Below are positions 24,529 to 36,489 of a stretch of 64,000 nucleotides of DNA, piece after piece; the stretch's first letter is position 1; every line of letters begins with the position of its first letter. Made by a program: the position numbers and the translations under genes. Origin of the DNA: Paragordius varius (lineage: Eukaryota; Nematomorpha); assembly GCA_964247055.1 (NCBI GenBank), contig OZ176051.1:5270001-5334000 (forward strand), read 5' to 3'. Under the pieces are notes generated by a model. The model was not told the DNA's origin and searched no databases. It worked only from the letters and a program-made list of their open reading frames with translations.

Positions 24529-25760
24529 TAATAAACATCAACTGAAAATGAGAGTTTAAGACATAAGTTTTCCAATTGCAGAAATCAAAGAAGAAAACAC
24601 TTAAACATTGGTATTAAAGCAAATTTCGTTCAAATTTGAGGAAAGATATTAATGAATATTCCAATCAATAATGGATCCAACAATCATATAAATCAGTATT
24701 TTGCTTGTTCATCCGCTTATAAACAAGATAAAATATCCCTCTATGATGAACCTTAGAGATGACGTGAACAATGAAAAAAATAATAACAATTTAGCTTTGG
24801 TAGTGACGGTGTGACTTTACCTATTAATTTGTCGGCTTTCGTGATGCGTTTAAGGATTGAGGATCAAAAAAATGTATTGAAAATTGAAAATATAAATAAA
24901 TAATAAAAATATATTGTATTTTTGATTCTCTGTGTGAAAAGGCAAATTTTTTTAAAAATAGATTGAGTTTTATGCTTTTTTGTTTGTATCTGCTTGACCC
25001 GTTGATTGCCCTATCCCAGTAAATAATGTTGGCTAAACAAATTAGTTATGAATAAGGTATGTGGCATTTGTCGTATTTTAATTATTGTAATGAGCCTTTT
25101 CCATACGATACTTTGTGTTCATTTTTATCATGGCTGATAGATCAGATTATGCTGTTAATGTTATATCAATAAGTTATCGATAGCTAATCATTAAGTTTTT
25201 TTGTATAAAATTTATTATCCCTAAAATATAATATTTAAAGATTATATTTAGAGATGTAAAAAACTAGTTTTTAGTATTTTTTTCCATGTTCGTTAAAGAT
25301 AATGTTATATTGTTAAATTGAAACCAAGATTTGTCCCATTTTCAACATTAATCATAAGATTATTTTTTATGTACACAATCATTTCCATTCAATAAAATTT
25401 AACATCCTATAATTTTTGTAATTATTGTCATTGTTAAAGATCCCATGTCTAGTACACGAATCAACAGTTGGTCTATAATACAAAAATCCGAAGCAGGACA
25501 AATACTCATACTGCATTTTTGTAACTGACATTTATCGTTTTATTCTGTTGATAATCATCCATAAATGAATATAATCCTTGATTTGAGTTAAACTAAACTA
25601 TATATATATATATGTGGGAATATAAAATTAAATGCGCTTCTCTATGGGGTTTCATAAGTTTTAAAACCGTAATAAAGGTAGCACGGTTAAGCATGACTAA
25701 TAAGTTGTTCGGTGCCCAGGACTGGGATTGTACCACTTTTTAAAATACAGTAGCGTATGG
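24529..25760. other. Intergenic stretch
   Basis: No gene recognised. A short TA run lies near 25600. A GC-richer patch at about 25678-25740 was considered as an RNA gene and not accepted. Confidence 0.5.
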
Positions 25761-26900
25761 CAGTTGCGGAACTAGAAATTGTGTGCCACCCGCAAGATTT
25801 AAATACTGCCCCCCCTTCCCCCCAAAAAAATCGTTTGTAATTATCTTTTTATCTGGCGCATCACTTAGATTCGTAAAGAAATATTATATTTAAAAATGAT
25901 AATATTTACATGACTTGGTATCCTAAGTCTAAAAGTTTTGCGTTCCTGGTAGGGTTAGTACCCACCCGCTCACCCTAACCATTGCCAATTTCTTAATCTT
26001 AACTTTCATTTTTATAGTTAAAAATAATTAAATAACTTTTTAGGAGCATGTATTAACCAGAAAATCTTTTAAAATTTCGTTTTCTCGATTTTGCATGAGC
26101 AAATTTTTATTATATCTTTTTTATCCATTTGATCCGCCGTCTCCGCTTCAATTACTAATAACGATAAATTGCTCAACCTGTTTTCAGCCATCGTGCTTCT
26201 AATATATTTTTTAATTATTTTTAACTTTGATAATGAATCCGCTGTGGCAACCGTAGCTGGTAAAGTCTTAAACAATAAAAATGCTGTTATAACTTCATCT
26301 CAACTGGTTGAAACTGTTGGGTACTTAATAATTAATAGCTCTGCAAATTGCCTGGCATTATTAATTTAAGCGATTGCATCCTTAAGCGAATCAGAAACTC
26401 ACTATTTGAATCGAAAAATATTCACTCAAATCGTTTGGATAATTAATTATTAAATTTGCTGACCTGATAATTTCTACTTCACTCATTTTGGTTAATTTGA
26501 TGGAAGCAGAAATGAAAACATATCCGCTACGCTATAAAAACTGCCGAAACTGTTTTTTAACTCAAAAATTACAATATCTAAAATTTTATAAAAAGCTCAC
26601 TCTAAACTTATCATCTAAATTAGAAAATCTATAGTCATAGGCAAGTTCATCAATATGTCTTTTAATAATTTTATGGCTCTTATCAGTAAAAACAGGTTTA
26701 ATGCCCCATTTTATTGCCATTTCCATGGCACCTTTTTATCGGTTATAGAGTCACTGCTATATTTTAATAAGTTTTTATTTGAATTTTTGAACTCGGTATT
26801 TGTTTTTATAAGTCTATATGATTTGATTGTAATGTTGTAAAGACTTTATGTACTTTATCTAATATATGATATAAAAATATGCAAAGATATATAATTTCAA
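25761..26900 (-). mobile_element. hAT (ZMYM1-like) transposon 3' half, copy 2
   Basis: The 3' terminal repeat CAGTTGCGGAACTAG lies at 25761. On the minus strand the reading at about 26100-26260 gives SKLKIIKKYIRSTMAENRLS, the signature of the C-terminal hAT dimerisation domain of ZMYM1/TTF-type transposases. Upstream pieces (about 26470-26800, in shifted frames, e.g. AIKWGIKPVFTDK) extend it toward the N-terminus. Frameshifts and stops show it is dead. The 5' end was not found. It parallels 16285-16985. Confidence 0.65.
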
Positions 26901-27136
26901 AATTACTTATTTTTTAATTAACATAGAATATTCGTTTATCACATAAACACATTGTCAACATGTGCGCGAATATAGGGGCTTATCTATAAATAGTAGCGGG
27001 AAAACTGCTTAAATATAAACTAATTGCTAAATGTTATATTTTCGGAATTCGGTTCGGATAAATAAAATTTTGACAGCTGTTTAGTCAGAATAAGAAAATA
27101 TTTTTCATGGTAGTATGGCTTTTTGAAATTTTAATA

Positions 27137-27233
27137 ACGGGCTTCGAAGCCGTCCCAAAAATTGAAACCAAAACAGAACTCTAATGTAATGGAACAGAAT
27201 CGGAAACAGGAACCAGGTTCCGGTTCGAAGCCC
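27137..27233. mobile_element. Short MITE-like element with GGGCTTCGAA ends
   Basis: About 97 bp bounded by CGGGCTTCGAAGCCG and, inverted, CAGGGCTTCGAACCGGAACC. Similar sequence blocks occur near 3060-3100, 47560-47700 and 62167-62276. Probably a dispersed hAT-like MITE; target duplication unclear. Confidence 0.4.
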
Positions 27234-27734
27234 TGATAAATCTGTATAAATGTACTAAATTAATGGAATATAAATGAGCGGACCGCCAAGATTTTTAAAT
27301 TTTGAGAATGGCCCGCTGAAAATTGCCGACTCCTGTTTTAGTGTGTGGTGAAAGTTTATCGAAAATTTTTTGTTTTAGAACTAAAAATAAATTTGAAAAT
27401 AACATGCATCAAAGGTTAAAAACATTAGGAAAATAATGCACATTTGCTAACAAATGTTGGCCTTCACTTTACAGTAAAGTATATGAAATAACATCATTCT
27501 GTAAAATTTAATAAATTTCATTCACAATGTATGCACTAAAAAAACATTTTTTAAAAATTATTGTTATTTCTCATGATTTGCTGTAATATGAATTGGCCAA
27601 CATTAATGTGAGTTGGCCTGCATTAAACTGCATATTGTATAATCAAAATTAATAATTTGAGATTACTTGTTAGAGAATATTGTTAGGATGAATGTTTTTC
27701 TTTTTTTGTTCACTATTAAAACTGCCAGAAATTA

Positions 27735-27930
27735 ACATTCAAATTGGGGTATCTAAATACCCCAGACTAAATTTTACTTAGGATTTTTAAATAACTACTG
27801 AAGGAAACGGTCCCAATTTATATGCTTCTATCCTAATAAAAATTATATAAATATTCCAAAATATCAAATAAAATTTTGTTTTAAAAAAAAGTTTCATGTC
27901 AAACTACTTCGACGCCATTTTTATTTTATT
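27735..27930. repeat. Solo end of the GGGGTAT-palindrome transposon family
   Basis: It begins TTCAAATTGGGGTATCTAAA followed by TACCCCAGAC and is colinear for about 200 bp with the element end at 29391-29600, including a shared GGCGCC/GACGCCATTT block. The other end is not visible. Confidence 0.55.
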
Positions 27931-28009
27931 AAATTTTGCAAATATTTACCGGGCCACCTAATATTTACCGACATAAGCGATCTTTGCGCACTAAAAGCTT
28001 GAGACCAGG

Positions 28010-29385
28010 ACGTCTCTTTAAAACCTAGTTTTCCACAGCAATCTCAGATGATCTAAACTTGCTAAACATAAAAGTTGAAGATGCGGGTAGAACCTCTGGG
28101 AAAGACATAATTAAATTCTACCTTAACTCAACTACCTTCGTCTTAAAGAAAGGCGTTGACGGAATATCCCACTGTATGTTAATTTAGAGTCTCGTTATGG
28201 TAACTCTTTATATAGCAACTAGGTTCTAATTATAGGGGCCATATATTTAATCCGGTTTGAATACACTAATGAGCACTAAAGAGTATACAGCTCTATTAGC
28301 AGGAATAAAATATTTCTATTTTATTAGTTACATATTTGATTGATGTTGTAAAGGAAAAAAAACCATGTCCCCATTTCATCATAAAAAATTTGTATTTTAT
28401 AAGTGGTCCGCAACGATTTTAATTTTAATTGAAGGACTGAAATGAATGTAATGTATCCTTCCAAGTGTTCAAAAATCAAAAATAAATGGGCTCTGATACC
28501 AAATTTTTGGATCCGTTCTATAAGCAAGTTCTCTTGAAAGCCAAAATTTGCGCGGATAAGAATTTTTAATACATGATAGATTATGGTATTATCAAGATTA
28601 TTGTTGCAGATTTTTTGCATGTGATTTTCAGCTCGTTAGCCTATCATAGTCTGCTGCTGTTAAAGTCCACGTTTCTGTAGCGTATCATGGCTGGTCTTTT
28701 CCCATTTTGTAAATTTTTATCTTATCATTCGATTGATGTTTTCATTAGTTGAATTATATTTTAATGGATGGAACTTAGCCGATCCTTTGATAATATAAGA
28801 AATGGCATCCCTCAATGAACCATCAGATGCTATGTAACGGTCAAGATTTGGAAAGAACATTACATTTTGTAGTTTGTCTCCATAGTTAATAGTACGAGGA
28901 TTATCTATTGGCGGTGGTATCGATATACCCACATGGTGGGCAGAAAAAATATTAAAATATTAACTAATACTTTAATATTGCAGCATATTTTATGGTTACA
29001 ATTTTTATATATTGTACAGCAAAGTAAGCTTAGTTTTACCTCTGCGGCGGACACTCGGCATGAGAACGTAATAGTTTTGTGTTAATTTCCTGTGATTAAG
29101 ATTTAGGTTTTCTTTGTATTGATATTAAGACGGTGTTTTTGTAATTGATTCACATTTATTTGTTTTCGAGTATTGAAATGGTTTCCGTAGTTATATGAGA
29201 TCGTCTGCATAGAGAATTTATCCTTCTCTAATGTCTTTTGCATTGTAGTCAAAGTATGTATATGAAAGGAAGAGGGCTTAAGAGAGCCCCCTGATGCAGC
29301 CCGGAACTAATATTAAAATACTCTGAATCCCAGCAGGTGTAAGATCACAGCTGATTGAGTTGGTGTTCAACTATTAATTAACACA
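28010..29385 (-). pseudogene. LINE reverse-transcriptase remnant, C-terminal half
   Basis: On the minus strand, in order: CIRGLS (remnant of the 'GvrQGdplSP' block, near 29290); the catalytic YADD box at 29200-29211 within ILYADDL; FPNLDRYIASDGSLRDAISY at about 28800-28860, the usual 'YLGs..s.DGs...di..RI' block after the palm; and an open C-terminal part (28324-28620). Multiple frameshifts and stops are present. It continues the RT whose motif A lies at 34515-34870, with foreign DNA in between. Confidence 0.65.
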
Positions 29386-29691
29386 ACGATTCAAATTGGG
29401 GTATCTAAATACCCCAGACCTTTTTCAAATTAGTATTCTTAAAAAACTACCCAATAGAATGGCCCTAATTTAAATTTATGCTTCTTTCTTTAATAAAATT
29501 ATATAATTAAACCAAATAACTTAATAAAATTTAGTTTTGAAAAAAAATTCTCATCTCGAATTGGTTGGCGCCAGAATTATTTTTGAGTTTTTTTACCAGA
29601 ATACATATTATTTTTAAAGATTCCACAATCCCACCTCCTGCAAACATATCATTTAAAGTATTTTCCGTTACGAAGCATTTATTTTGTTGTT

Positions 29692-30215
29692 ATGAAAGAT
29701 TTTTCAGATAATTTTGATAGTAGCAGAGATTATAATTTAGATGAATCCTCATCTTCGAAGTCAGGTATACAATTATTTTATTTAGATTTTAATATAATTG
29801 AAAATCTAGCAATCCAATATAATTCGTTTTATCCCCGGGCTTAAATCAATTATCCAGGACCCCCTCTATCATAACCTATGATGTAAAAAATTTGATTATG
29901 AAAATCGGGAAACTAGATTAATTTAAACATAGAAGAATTTGATGCCTTTTTAGGTATATTATCTATAAACAAATTTACGTATCTTGATTGCTATGGGCTT
30001 GCGCAAATCATACATGGTCCCTTAAATAATCTTTTCGGCTTTAGAACGGTTTGCAATAATATAAATGTGCCAAAAAGGTATATATACTTATATATTCTAC
30101 AAGGTGCTATTTGCGTCGAAGATCTGTTCACAAAAAATCCATAATATTTTGCCAAGCATGTCAACAAACCATCATGTATTGCGATCCTCTTAAATTGTTT
30201 GCACAAACTATGAAA
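29692..30215 (+). pseudogene. Possible piggyBac-like transposase relic
   Basis: ATG 29692 opens MKDFSDNFDSSRDYNLDESS, an acidic Ser-rich start typical of piggyBac-derived transposases. Later, near 29935, IEEFDAFLGILSINKFTYLD resembles the 'ee...fiGill' block after which these proteins continue, and an open frame follows to about 30140. The catalytic Asp triad cannot be placed, and frames shift repeatedly. Assignment is tentative. Confidence 0.3.
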
Positions 30216-30310
30216 ATAATCTAATTAAATTAATTGGAAAAAAATATTTTATTTACTATATTTATCGATCCATGCTAAATCAGAATCCATTGTGATTATC
30301 CATCGAACAA

Positions 30311-30708
30311 CTCTAAATACTCACCAAAATTAACGGGCCGAATACAATATATTTTTATGGCCACAATATAATGCCGATAAATATTACATATATTGAGAAT
30401 ATAATATACCAATTATTTATAAACCAATTTTGACAAATCTGATTATCATAACAGGCTAATCTAACATCATACCTTTATGTGTTTTAAAATGATTTTTATT
30501 TTAATGCCTTGATGCAAGCTGAGAAACAACAAGATCGCTTTAGGAAATTAAATATTTGAATCGAATTTAACGAAATACCTATTAAACCAGATAAATTTTG
30601 AAGGGTTTAAAAATGAGATATTAGCATTATTTTTTAAACAGTCACAAAAAAATAATCTAATAATTGGCATTAAAATAGAGGTGCCCGGGCCGCGGTAAGT
30701 TTCAATGA
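30311..30708 (-). mobile_element. hAT remnant (GTF2IRD2/FAM200-like family), short deletion copy
   Basis: It starts TACTCACCAAAATTAACGGG (inverse of the family's 3' end) and ends near GTGCCCGGGCCGCGGTAAGT (inverse of its 5' end CTCAAACCGCGGGCC). About 400 bp; no transposase remains. Confidence 0.5.
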
Positions 30709-31993
30709 TCTAATAATAAACGATTTACTTCTAGAAGGCAGAAAGCAAGTTTTTATTTATTTTGAGATCGTAGAATAAATAAAAATACATTTTTAGATAA
30801 AAAGGATCAAATATAAGATTATTGGGTAGAATTATTCTGGAAGATCAAGATTATTTTTGATGACCTGTTGACAAAACCATCTTGGTGTATATGATTCTGT
30901 TTCATGATATTAATACTATTTTATAGTAAACCTAAATGTAAAATTTACTTCAGAAAGTACGTGGATTGTTTTCAATTTAAGAAAGTCTCTTTACAAAATT
31001 TATTAGACTAATTTTATAGTTGCTTCTCAAGTTTAATAACTGTCCAATATCTTACATAAGGATATACAAGTATATGTCTTTATAAGCCTATAAATTAGAA
31101 AAACATACTTTTAAAGATTTTTTCTCTCTGTTATGGCGATGCTAAACATAAATAACACTGTGCAACAAAATATGGGGTCAATTTTCTGGTCTCGATTTTC
31201 TAAATATTTTCTGATTCCTTATAGTATTGTGATCAGATTTGCGTGAAAAATTTTTTTACTTACCCAGCTCGTTTTCGAGATATGGGACTTTTTCCATATT
31301 TGGACATATCCAAAATTTTCTTGTTTGTAAATATTTTTCGCTATGTAAACAAATAATATGTGGCTTACATAAGTATTTTTACAAGAAATTACCAATTTAT
31401 CTTCAAAATAAAAAAAAATTAACTCAAAATATCCAATACTTTTTGTTTTAGGGGGCAAAAACCCTCAAAAATTGGGTAACTTAACATTTTTTCACACAAA
31501 TATTTTTTATCAATTTATTAAATCAAAACAAACTTTATTATATGTTCTTGGATGTTAATAATGTTTGTTTAAGTATAAAAATCACTTTGTAATAGCTTTG
31601 TGGACTTTAATTTTTAAAAATAAATTTAATTTTTACAGCTTTTTTGCTGTTTTTTTATGTAAAAAATGATTTAATTTACTCAGCTGTAAATACTAATTTC
31701 ATTTTTTCATCTGAAATTTTTAAATATTTACCATATATGATGTGTTCAACAATACTATTATGCCTTAAAATATAATCCTAACCAAGTAATTGTTTATTTT
31801 AAAATTTAGGATGACTGACGGGTTGTTATGTTTAAATTGACCTTATATTAGTTAGCTTATGAAAATATAATATCCTTCTCTCTTACCTTTGGCCGATGAC
31901 AGATTTAATTGAGAAAAAACTAATGAACATAGAAAAGCGGATGCAAAATTTATTCCACCCCAATAAGTTACACTACATCTCAAAGGTAACAAT

Positions 31994-32110
31994 AACAGGG
32001 GTAGACCAACATCTAACTGTGAAAAAACAATAAATAATGATATAAATGTTGCCAATATTGATGATAACGCCTGGCAGGATCGCAAATATTACAGACAGCT
32101 TCTATACTGA
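31994..32110 (+). pseudogene. LINE reverse-transcriptase C-terminal scrap
   Basis: It reads NRGRPTSNCEKTINNDINVA then NIDDNAWQDRKYYRQLLY and stop, the 'GRP..W...i..Dl......W..DR..wr.l' tail common at the end of non-LTR RT ORFs. It lies alone between the arms of the 31156-34320 element. Confidence 0.5.
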
Positions 32111-32373
32111 TACAATGGCTAGCCATTACACAAAGACGATACGATACGAAAAGCATTTTTTGCATATTCACCGTCTCTATGAGTGCTTCCTACTCGAACG
32201 GCCCAAAAACGCCCCCCTCTAAATAGTTTACATAGATTTTTGCTGTGAGATACAATATTTTTACCCGTGTAATAAGCGAAAAAAAGAATTTATTATAGCA
32301 TAAAAAATTATATATATCGTGTATAAAATATATTGCATTATATATAGTTTTAAAGCAATGTTGCATTAATATT

Positions 32374-33490
32374 TAGGACCATGTAAATGAGCCAATTTTC
32401 AACCTCATTCACCTGGATTATGAGGAAGCATATGTTTGAGGGAGGTGATTGAGTTTTTGAGGTGGGAGTTTTGAAAATTTTTATCAGTATGATGGATAAC
32501 AGGTCTACACACGATTTAGGTTATTTTGTTCAAATAATTTATAGCATCCATCTTTACGAATACCGTAAATAAATTTAGCAATGGCGCAGGCTTTTTTTGT
32601 ATTTTTATCAATATGATGAAAACAGTTACACGCGATTTATATGCGGGAAAAGTTTTGTTTAAATAATTTCTAGATATATGGATCCGTAAATTTAGCAATA
32701 ACGAAAAGCTTAAGGTCTGGGAGGCTTTAGCCGAAGAAATGATCAATATTTAAATATTTATAAAATATATTCATTTATTGTGTAAAAATAAATTATTAAT
32801 AAAATTATGTCAAATTAAATCGTTTCTCTGATCTACTCCTGTCTGATGGCTATTCAATATAGGTGTTGTCTGATCTTCTGATATAAAGTTTGCTAACTCA
32901 TTTTCGTCAATGTTACCTATCGCTTTTATGGAAATATGTATTACCGAATACTCCGATTATAATTAGTAAGTAGCAGAGTTTCATGTCTAAAATAAACCAA
33001 ATTTAAAAATACTCGATAGTATTCCTGATAATTTTACCATTTAGAATGGTTTCAAGTGAGGAAAAAATTATATGATGAATATTCTAAATTCTTGAAAAAA
33101 CATATCAGTAGTTATACAATGATTTTCTAAATATTCTGTTGAACTTGTATAAACTTCAACTAACTACCATTTCTTGCCTAAATATATAAAAATAAAGCAC
33201 TAAAACATTATAACCTTTAGTAAGCATCTGCCCGAAAAATATTTATTGATACATGTCCAAAATTTCCATAACCTACCATATACATATATTAAATTTACTT
33301 TATTTAGGCTAATAGAGTTTTCAGATTCCAAAAATTCTTCCTAGTTCGAGATATCGGCTTTTGTAATAACCTTAACCCTGAACCAGGATTAAAAATTCTT
33401 CCATCTCAACAGGATGAGTAAGGCTCATTCACTCGGATTATTAAAAGTGGTAAATGAGCCGGCTCAACTGGCCCATTCACATGGCCCTTA
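32374..33490. mobile_element. Nonautonomous TIR element, ~1.1 kb
   Basis: The left end TAGGACCATGTAAATGAGCC and the right end inverted, TAAGGGCCATGTGAATGGGC, are followed in both by a CTCATTYACC-type block. The same family as 3191-3585. It sits in the centre of the 31156-34320 element. Confidence 0.55.
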
Positions 33491-34514
33491 GATAAAAGCA
33501 TTCACAACCAAGATACTATACATTTTTAGCGTAACAAGGACAAAGGTGTATTATGCACTAAGGTAAGAGAGAAGGATAATATTATATTTACATAAGCTAA
33601 CTAAAATAAGGTAAATTATTAAACATAACAACCCGACTATCATCCTACTTGGTTAGGATTATATTTTAAGGCATAAAATTTAGTATTCTTGAACACAGAA
33701 TCCAGGTATCCAGAAAAGGGTGTGACAGGCTTGCTCCTTACCGTCACTGTATATGATAAATATTTAAAAATTTCAGATGAAAAAATGAAATTAGTACTTA
33801 CAGCTGAGTAAAATAAATCATTTTTTACATAAAAAAACAGCAAAAAAGCTGTAAAAATTAAATTTATTTTTAAAAATTAAAGTCCAAAAGCTATTACAAA
33901 GTGATATTTATACTTAAACAAACATTATTAACATCCAAGAACATATAATAAAGTTTGTTTTGATTTAATAAATTGATAAAAAATATTTGTGTGTAAAAAT
34001 GTTTAGTTACGCAATTTTTGAGGGTTTTTGCCCCCTAAAACAAAAAGTATTGAATATTTTGAGTAAATTTTTTTTTTATTTTGAAGATAAATTGGTAATT
34101 TCTTGTAAAAATACTTATGTAAGCCACATAATATTTGTTTACATAGCGAAAAATATTTACAAACAAGAAAATTTTGGATATGTCCAAATATGGAAAAAGT
34201 CCCATATCTCGAAAACGAGCTGGGTAAGTAAAGAAATTTTTTACGCAAATCTGATCACAATACTATAAGGAATCAGAAAATATTTAGAAAATCGAGTCCA
34301 GAAAAAGTTGTGTCACAGAGTAATAGATATTTGTAAATCGATTGTCTGAAGCATGTAGAGACTTGAATTAAAATGGAAATTTCCTGTTGTATTTAATTAA
34401 TTAGGCATTAATAAATATAAAATAAGCGATAGAACCTAAAAACAATAGGTATTTAGTAAATTATTTGCTTTACAAAAGCCTGGGGTATCCAAATACCCCA
34501 ATTTGAATCGGAGG

Positions 34515-34870
34515 ACTAAAATGAATGTGTTGAATCCAAGTGTTAATTGTATACTCATCTTGTTGTAGCGCAGTTACTGAGTCGTAAGCCTTTTCCAAGT
34601 CGACAAAGAGGTGGTTTGGTTTAAGATTTTTTGCACCGTATTTCTCTTCAGTTATCTGAGGAGGAATGTGTAATCTATTGTGGTTTTACCCGCTGAAATG
34701 ATTGGATAATTGATATGAGATGCTGTGTTGAATATCTCCTTTATTTTTGAAGACTGTGTATATTTTCATTTCACCCATTATTGAGTTAAATAAATTTGTT
34801 AAAAGCATGGATATATTGGGTATTAGTTTTGTGATAAAACTTCACTGCTTAAAGTTCGTGGCTTAAAAAT
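34515..34870 (-). pseudogene. LINE reverse-transcriptase remnant, motif A region
   Basis: Minus strand, near 34570-34620: NHLFVDLEKAYDSV, the first catalytic Asp block of non-LTR reverse transcriptases. Upstream (about 34700-34760) is FKNKGDIQHSISYQLSNHFS, the 'pifKkGd..dc.NYRgI.l' block, with frame changes. It is the 5' continuation of the RT at 28010-29385. Confidence 0.6.
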
Positions 34871-34879
34871 TTCGGCTTG

Positions 34880-35540
34880 TGTAAAATACAAAATATTTTC
34901 AAGGCAAATTTTTTTTCGAAAATATTGTTTTACTTGTTTATGTAGTTTATGTTATATTGGATATATTTTACAATGAAGCTTCTACTCTCACCAAAAATAT
35001 TATTAAAACTGTGCGTTTTTCTCATTTTCTGATATTAAGCACTTACCACAAAAGTGTAAATAAGGTTCTTAAATCACTGGTAAGAGCGCAAAACCAAAAG
35101 AACCATGATAACTTTAATACATTTTCCTACCAGAATATATATCTATATATATATTTGATCAAATTTTTCTTGTAGTATTTCATCACATATTTATTATACC
35201 CCCGATTTTAGTATGTATAGAGAAGTTACCATAAAAGTTAAATATCTTTTTTAAATCACTAGTAAGTTAAGGCCAAAAGATAGGAATCGTGATGCATTCT
35301 TAATTTGCTATATGGGAATTTCTATTACTATTGATTATATGCAGTGTGTTTTATGCGGTATATTCAAAATTATTAGAATTTATTTTATATTTGTAAACTT
35401 GGCTCATGACCCGTAATGGCCAAAGCCAAAAGCACCCTATTACATATTTCTACCCGAAAATATATCAAAATTATTTTTTTTCGCGCCAAAATTTATTTTT
35501 AATGTCTGAAATCCGTAAAAATAAACAAAATGCGATTTTT
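34880..35540. repeat. Copy of the foldback repeat family
   Basis: It repeats right-arm blocks of 6230-6560: TTTTCTGATATTAAGCACTT, ACCAAAAGAACCATGATAAC, and a further diverged copy from about 35200. Non-coding. Confidence 0.45.
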
Positions 35541-35695
35541 TGCACAGAAAACACACCATTGCATTTTTAAATAAAGCTAAAACCTGTCTATCCCGAATAA
35601 ATATATTTTTAAACTCTTTTGTTTATAAAATTATATGACAAAATATGGTATTTACGTTTATATTATTGTCGCAAAATCTATAATTCCTTTTACAG

Positions 35696-35990
35696 TTTAA
35701 TATTGTTATTCATGCATGTAATCCACATGATGGTTGTTTCAAATGGGCGGTAAATTAAAAAACCTGGCCATGTACAATGTATAAATACAAAACTTGAAAA
35801 GATTATAGATGATGCAGCTTATCAATTAAATCTAAATTTATCCCACTGTCATTTACTATTCTATCCTAAAGTTGATGAATCTCAATATGACCTATCGGAT
35901 ACAATTAGCATAGGTATGGTTTATTTAGTTTATATCTTTTATGATTGTTTATTAGAGCTTCTATTTTACCGTGTATATACAATTTAATAC
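35696..35990 (+). pseudogene. Unrecognised protein-like stretch
   Basis: After a good acceptor (TCCTTTTACAG) the plus strand reads FNIVIHACNPHDGCFKWAVN then stop. From 35754 another frame reads IKKPGHVQC and later DDAAYQLNLNLSHCHLLFYP, and stays open to about 35990 past a possible donor near 35913. Splice phases do not connect the two. It could be an eroded gene or element. Function unknown. Confidence 0.25.
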
Positions 35991-36166
35991 AAGCTACTTA
36001 TAGTTTTTTAAAGTTTTATTTTTATTAGATTTTTTTTAACTTTGTTTATGCATTGTTCAGTTATTCAATAGAGAATGAACTTTTTTCTAAGTTGTATTTT
36101 GGCATTAAGAATACTTTCTACCCTTGCATAAATAAATTTTAGTATAACAAAATATGGTTCTATAAT

Positions 36167-36372
36167 AACAGTTGTTTAAAATCCGTAAGATAACGATAAA
36201 AGAAAATTATATAGAATTAAATGAAAGTATAATTAGAAATTATAAACGATATGTGAAACCCTTCGTTAATAGCAATCTCAGACTAGTTTCGTGCTTGTTA
36301 GCACTCATATTTATACTTTCATTTAATTCCAAATTTTTCTTTATCGTTATCTTACAGATTTTAACAACTGTT
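36167..36372. mobile_element. Hairpin MITE
   Basis: About 206 bp, starting AACAGTTGTTTAAAATCCGT and ending with its inverse (ATTTTAACAACTGTT). The arms include AGATAACGATAAA and a GAATTAAATGAAAGTATAA block. No target duplication clear. An ORF through it (36172-36408) is a by-product of the palindrome. Confidence 0.6.
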
Positions 36373-36489
36373 TTTACAAAACATAACCAATCCGTTATTT
36401 ACCATTAAAATATGGTTCTGTTTTTAAAAAAGCGTAAAGAAAAATTCTTACTCATCTTATAACTTTTGCACCAAACTACAATATACGGT

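Larger units (their letters stand above)
31156..34320. mobile_element. TIR transposon with ~0.75-kb inverted arms and TAA target duplication
   Basis: Arms 31156-31895 and 33560-34320 are inverted copies of each other over almost their full length. The tips read CACTGTGCAACAAAATATG and, inverted, CTCTGTGACACAACTTTTT; TAA flanks both (31153-31155, 34321-34323). Tip motif and duplication match the element at 17636-18750. Open frames in the arms (31219-31458 minus, 33987-34268 plus) are the same sequence read from the two arms and are not accepted as genes. The centre holds a LINE scrap and a MITE; no transposase is seen, so it is nonautonomous. Confidence 0.75.
29391..34509. mobile_element. DNA transposon with palindromic TIRs, inserted in the LINE and itself riddled with insertions
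   Basis: The left end GATTCAAATTGGGGTATCTA and the right end (34480-34509, inverse GATTCAAATTGGGGTATTTG) are inverted repeats about 30 bp long, each containing a GGGGTATNNAAATACCCC palindrome. LINE sequence of one orientation lies immediately outside both ends (28010-29385 and 34515-34870). Inside lie a hAT remnant (30311-30708) and a long-TIR element (31156-34320). A possible transposase relic follows the left end. The family may be piggyBac-like, but TTAA flanks are not convincing. Confidence 0.55.

Noticed and set aside
25678-25740. GC-richer patch GGTTAAGCATGAC...CCAGGACTGGGATTGTACC, recalling 5S rRNA
   Set aside because: Only scattered similarity, no full 5S length or promoter boxes.
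31219-34268. Matching 79- and 93-codon ORFs on opposite strands
   Set aside because: They are the same sequence read from the two inverted arms of one nonautonomous transposon; no domain is present.
36172-36408. 78-codon ORF
   Set aside because: Lies across the hairpin MITE 36167-36372; arises from the palindrome.
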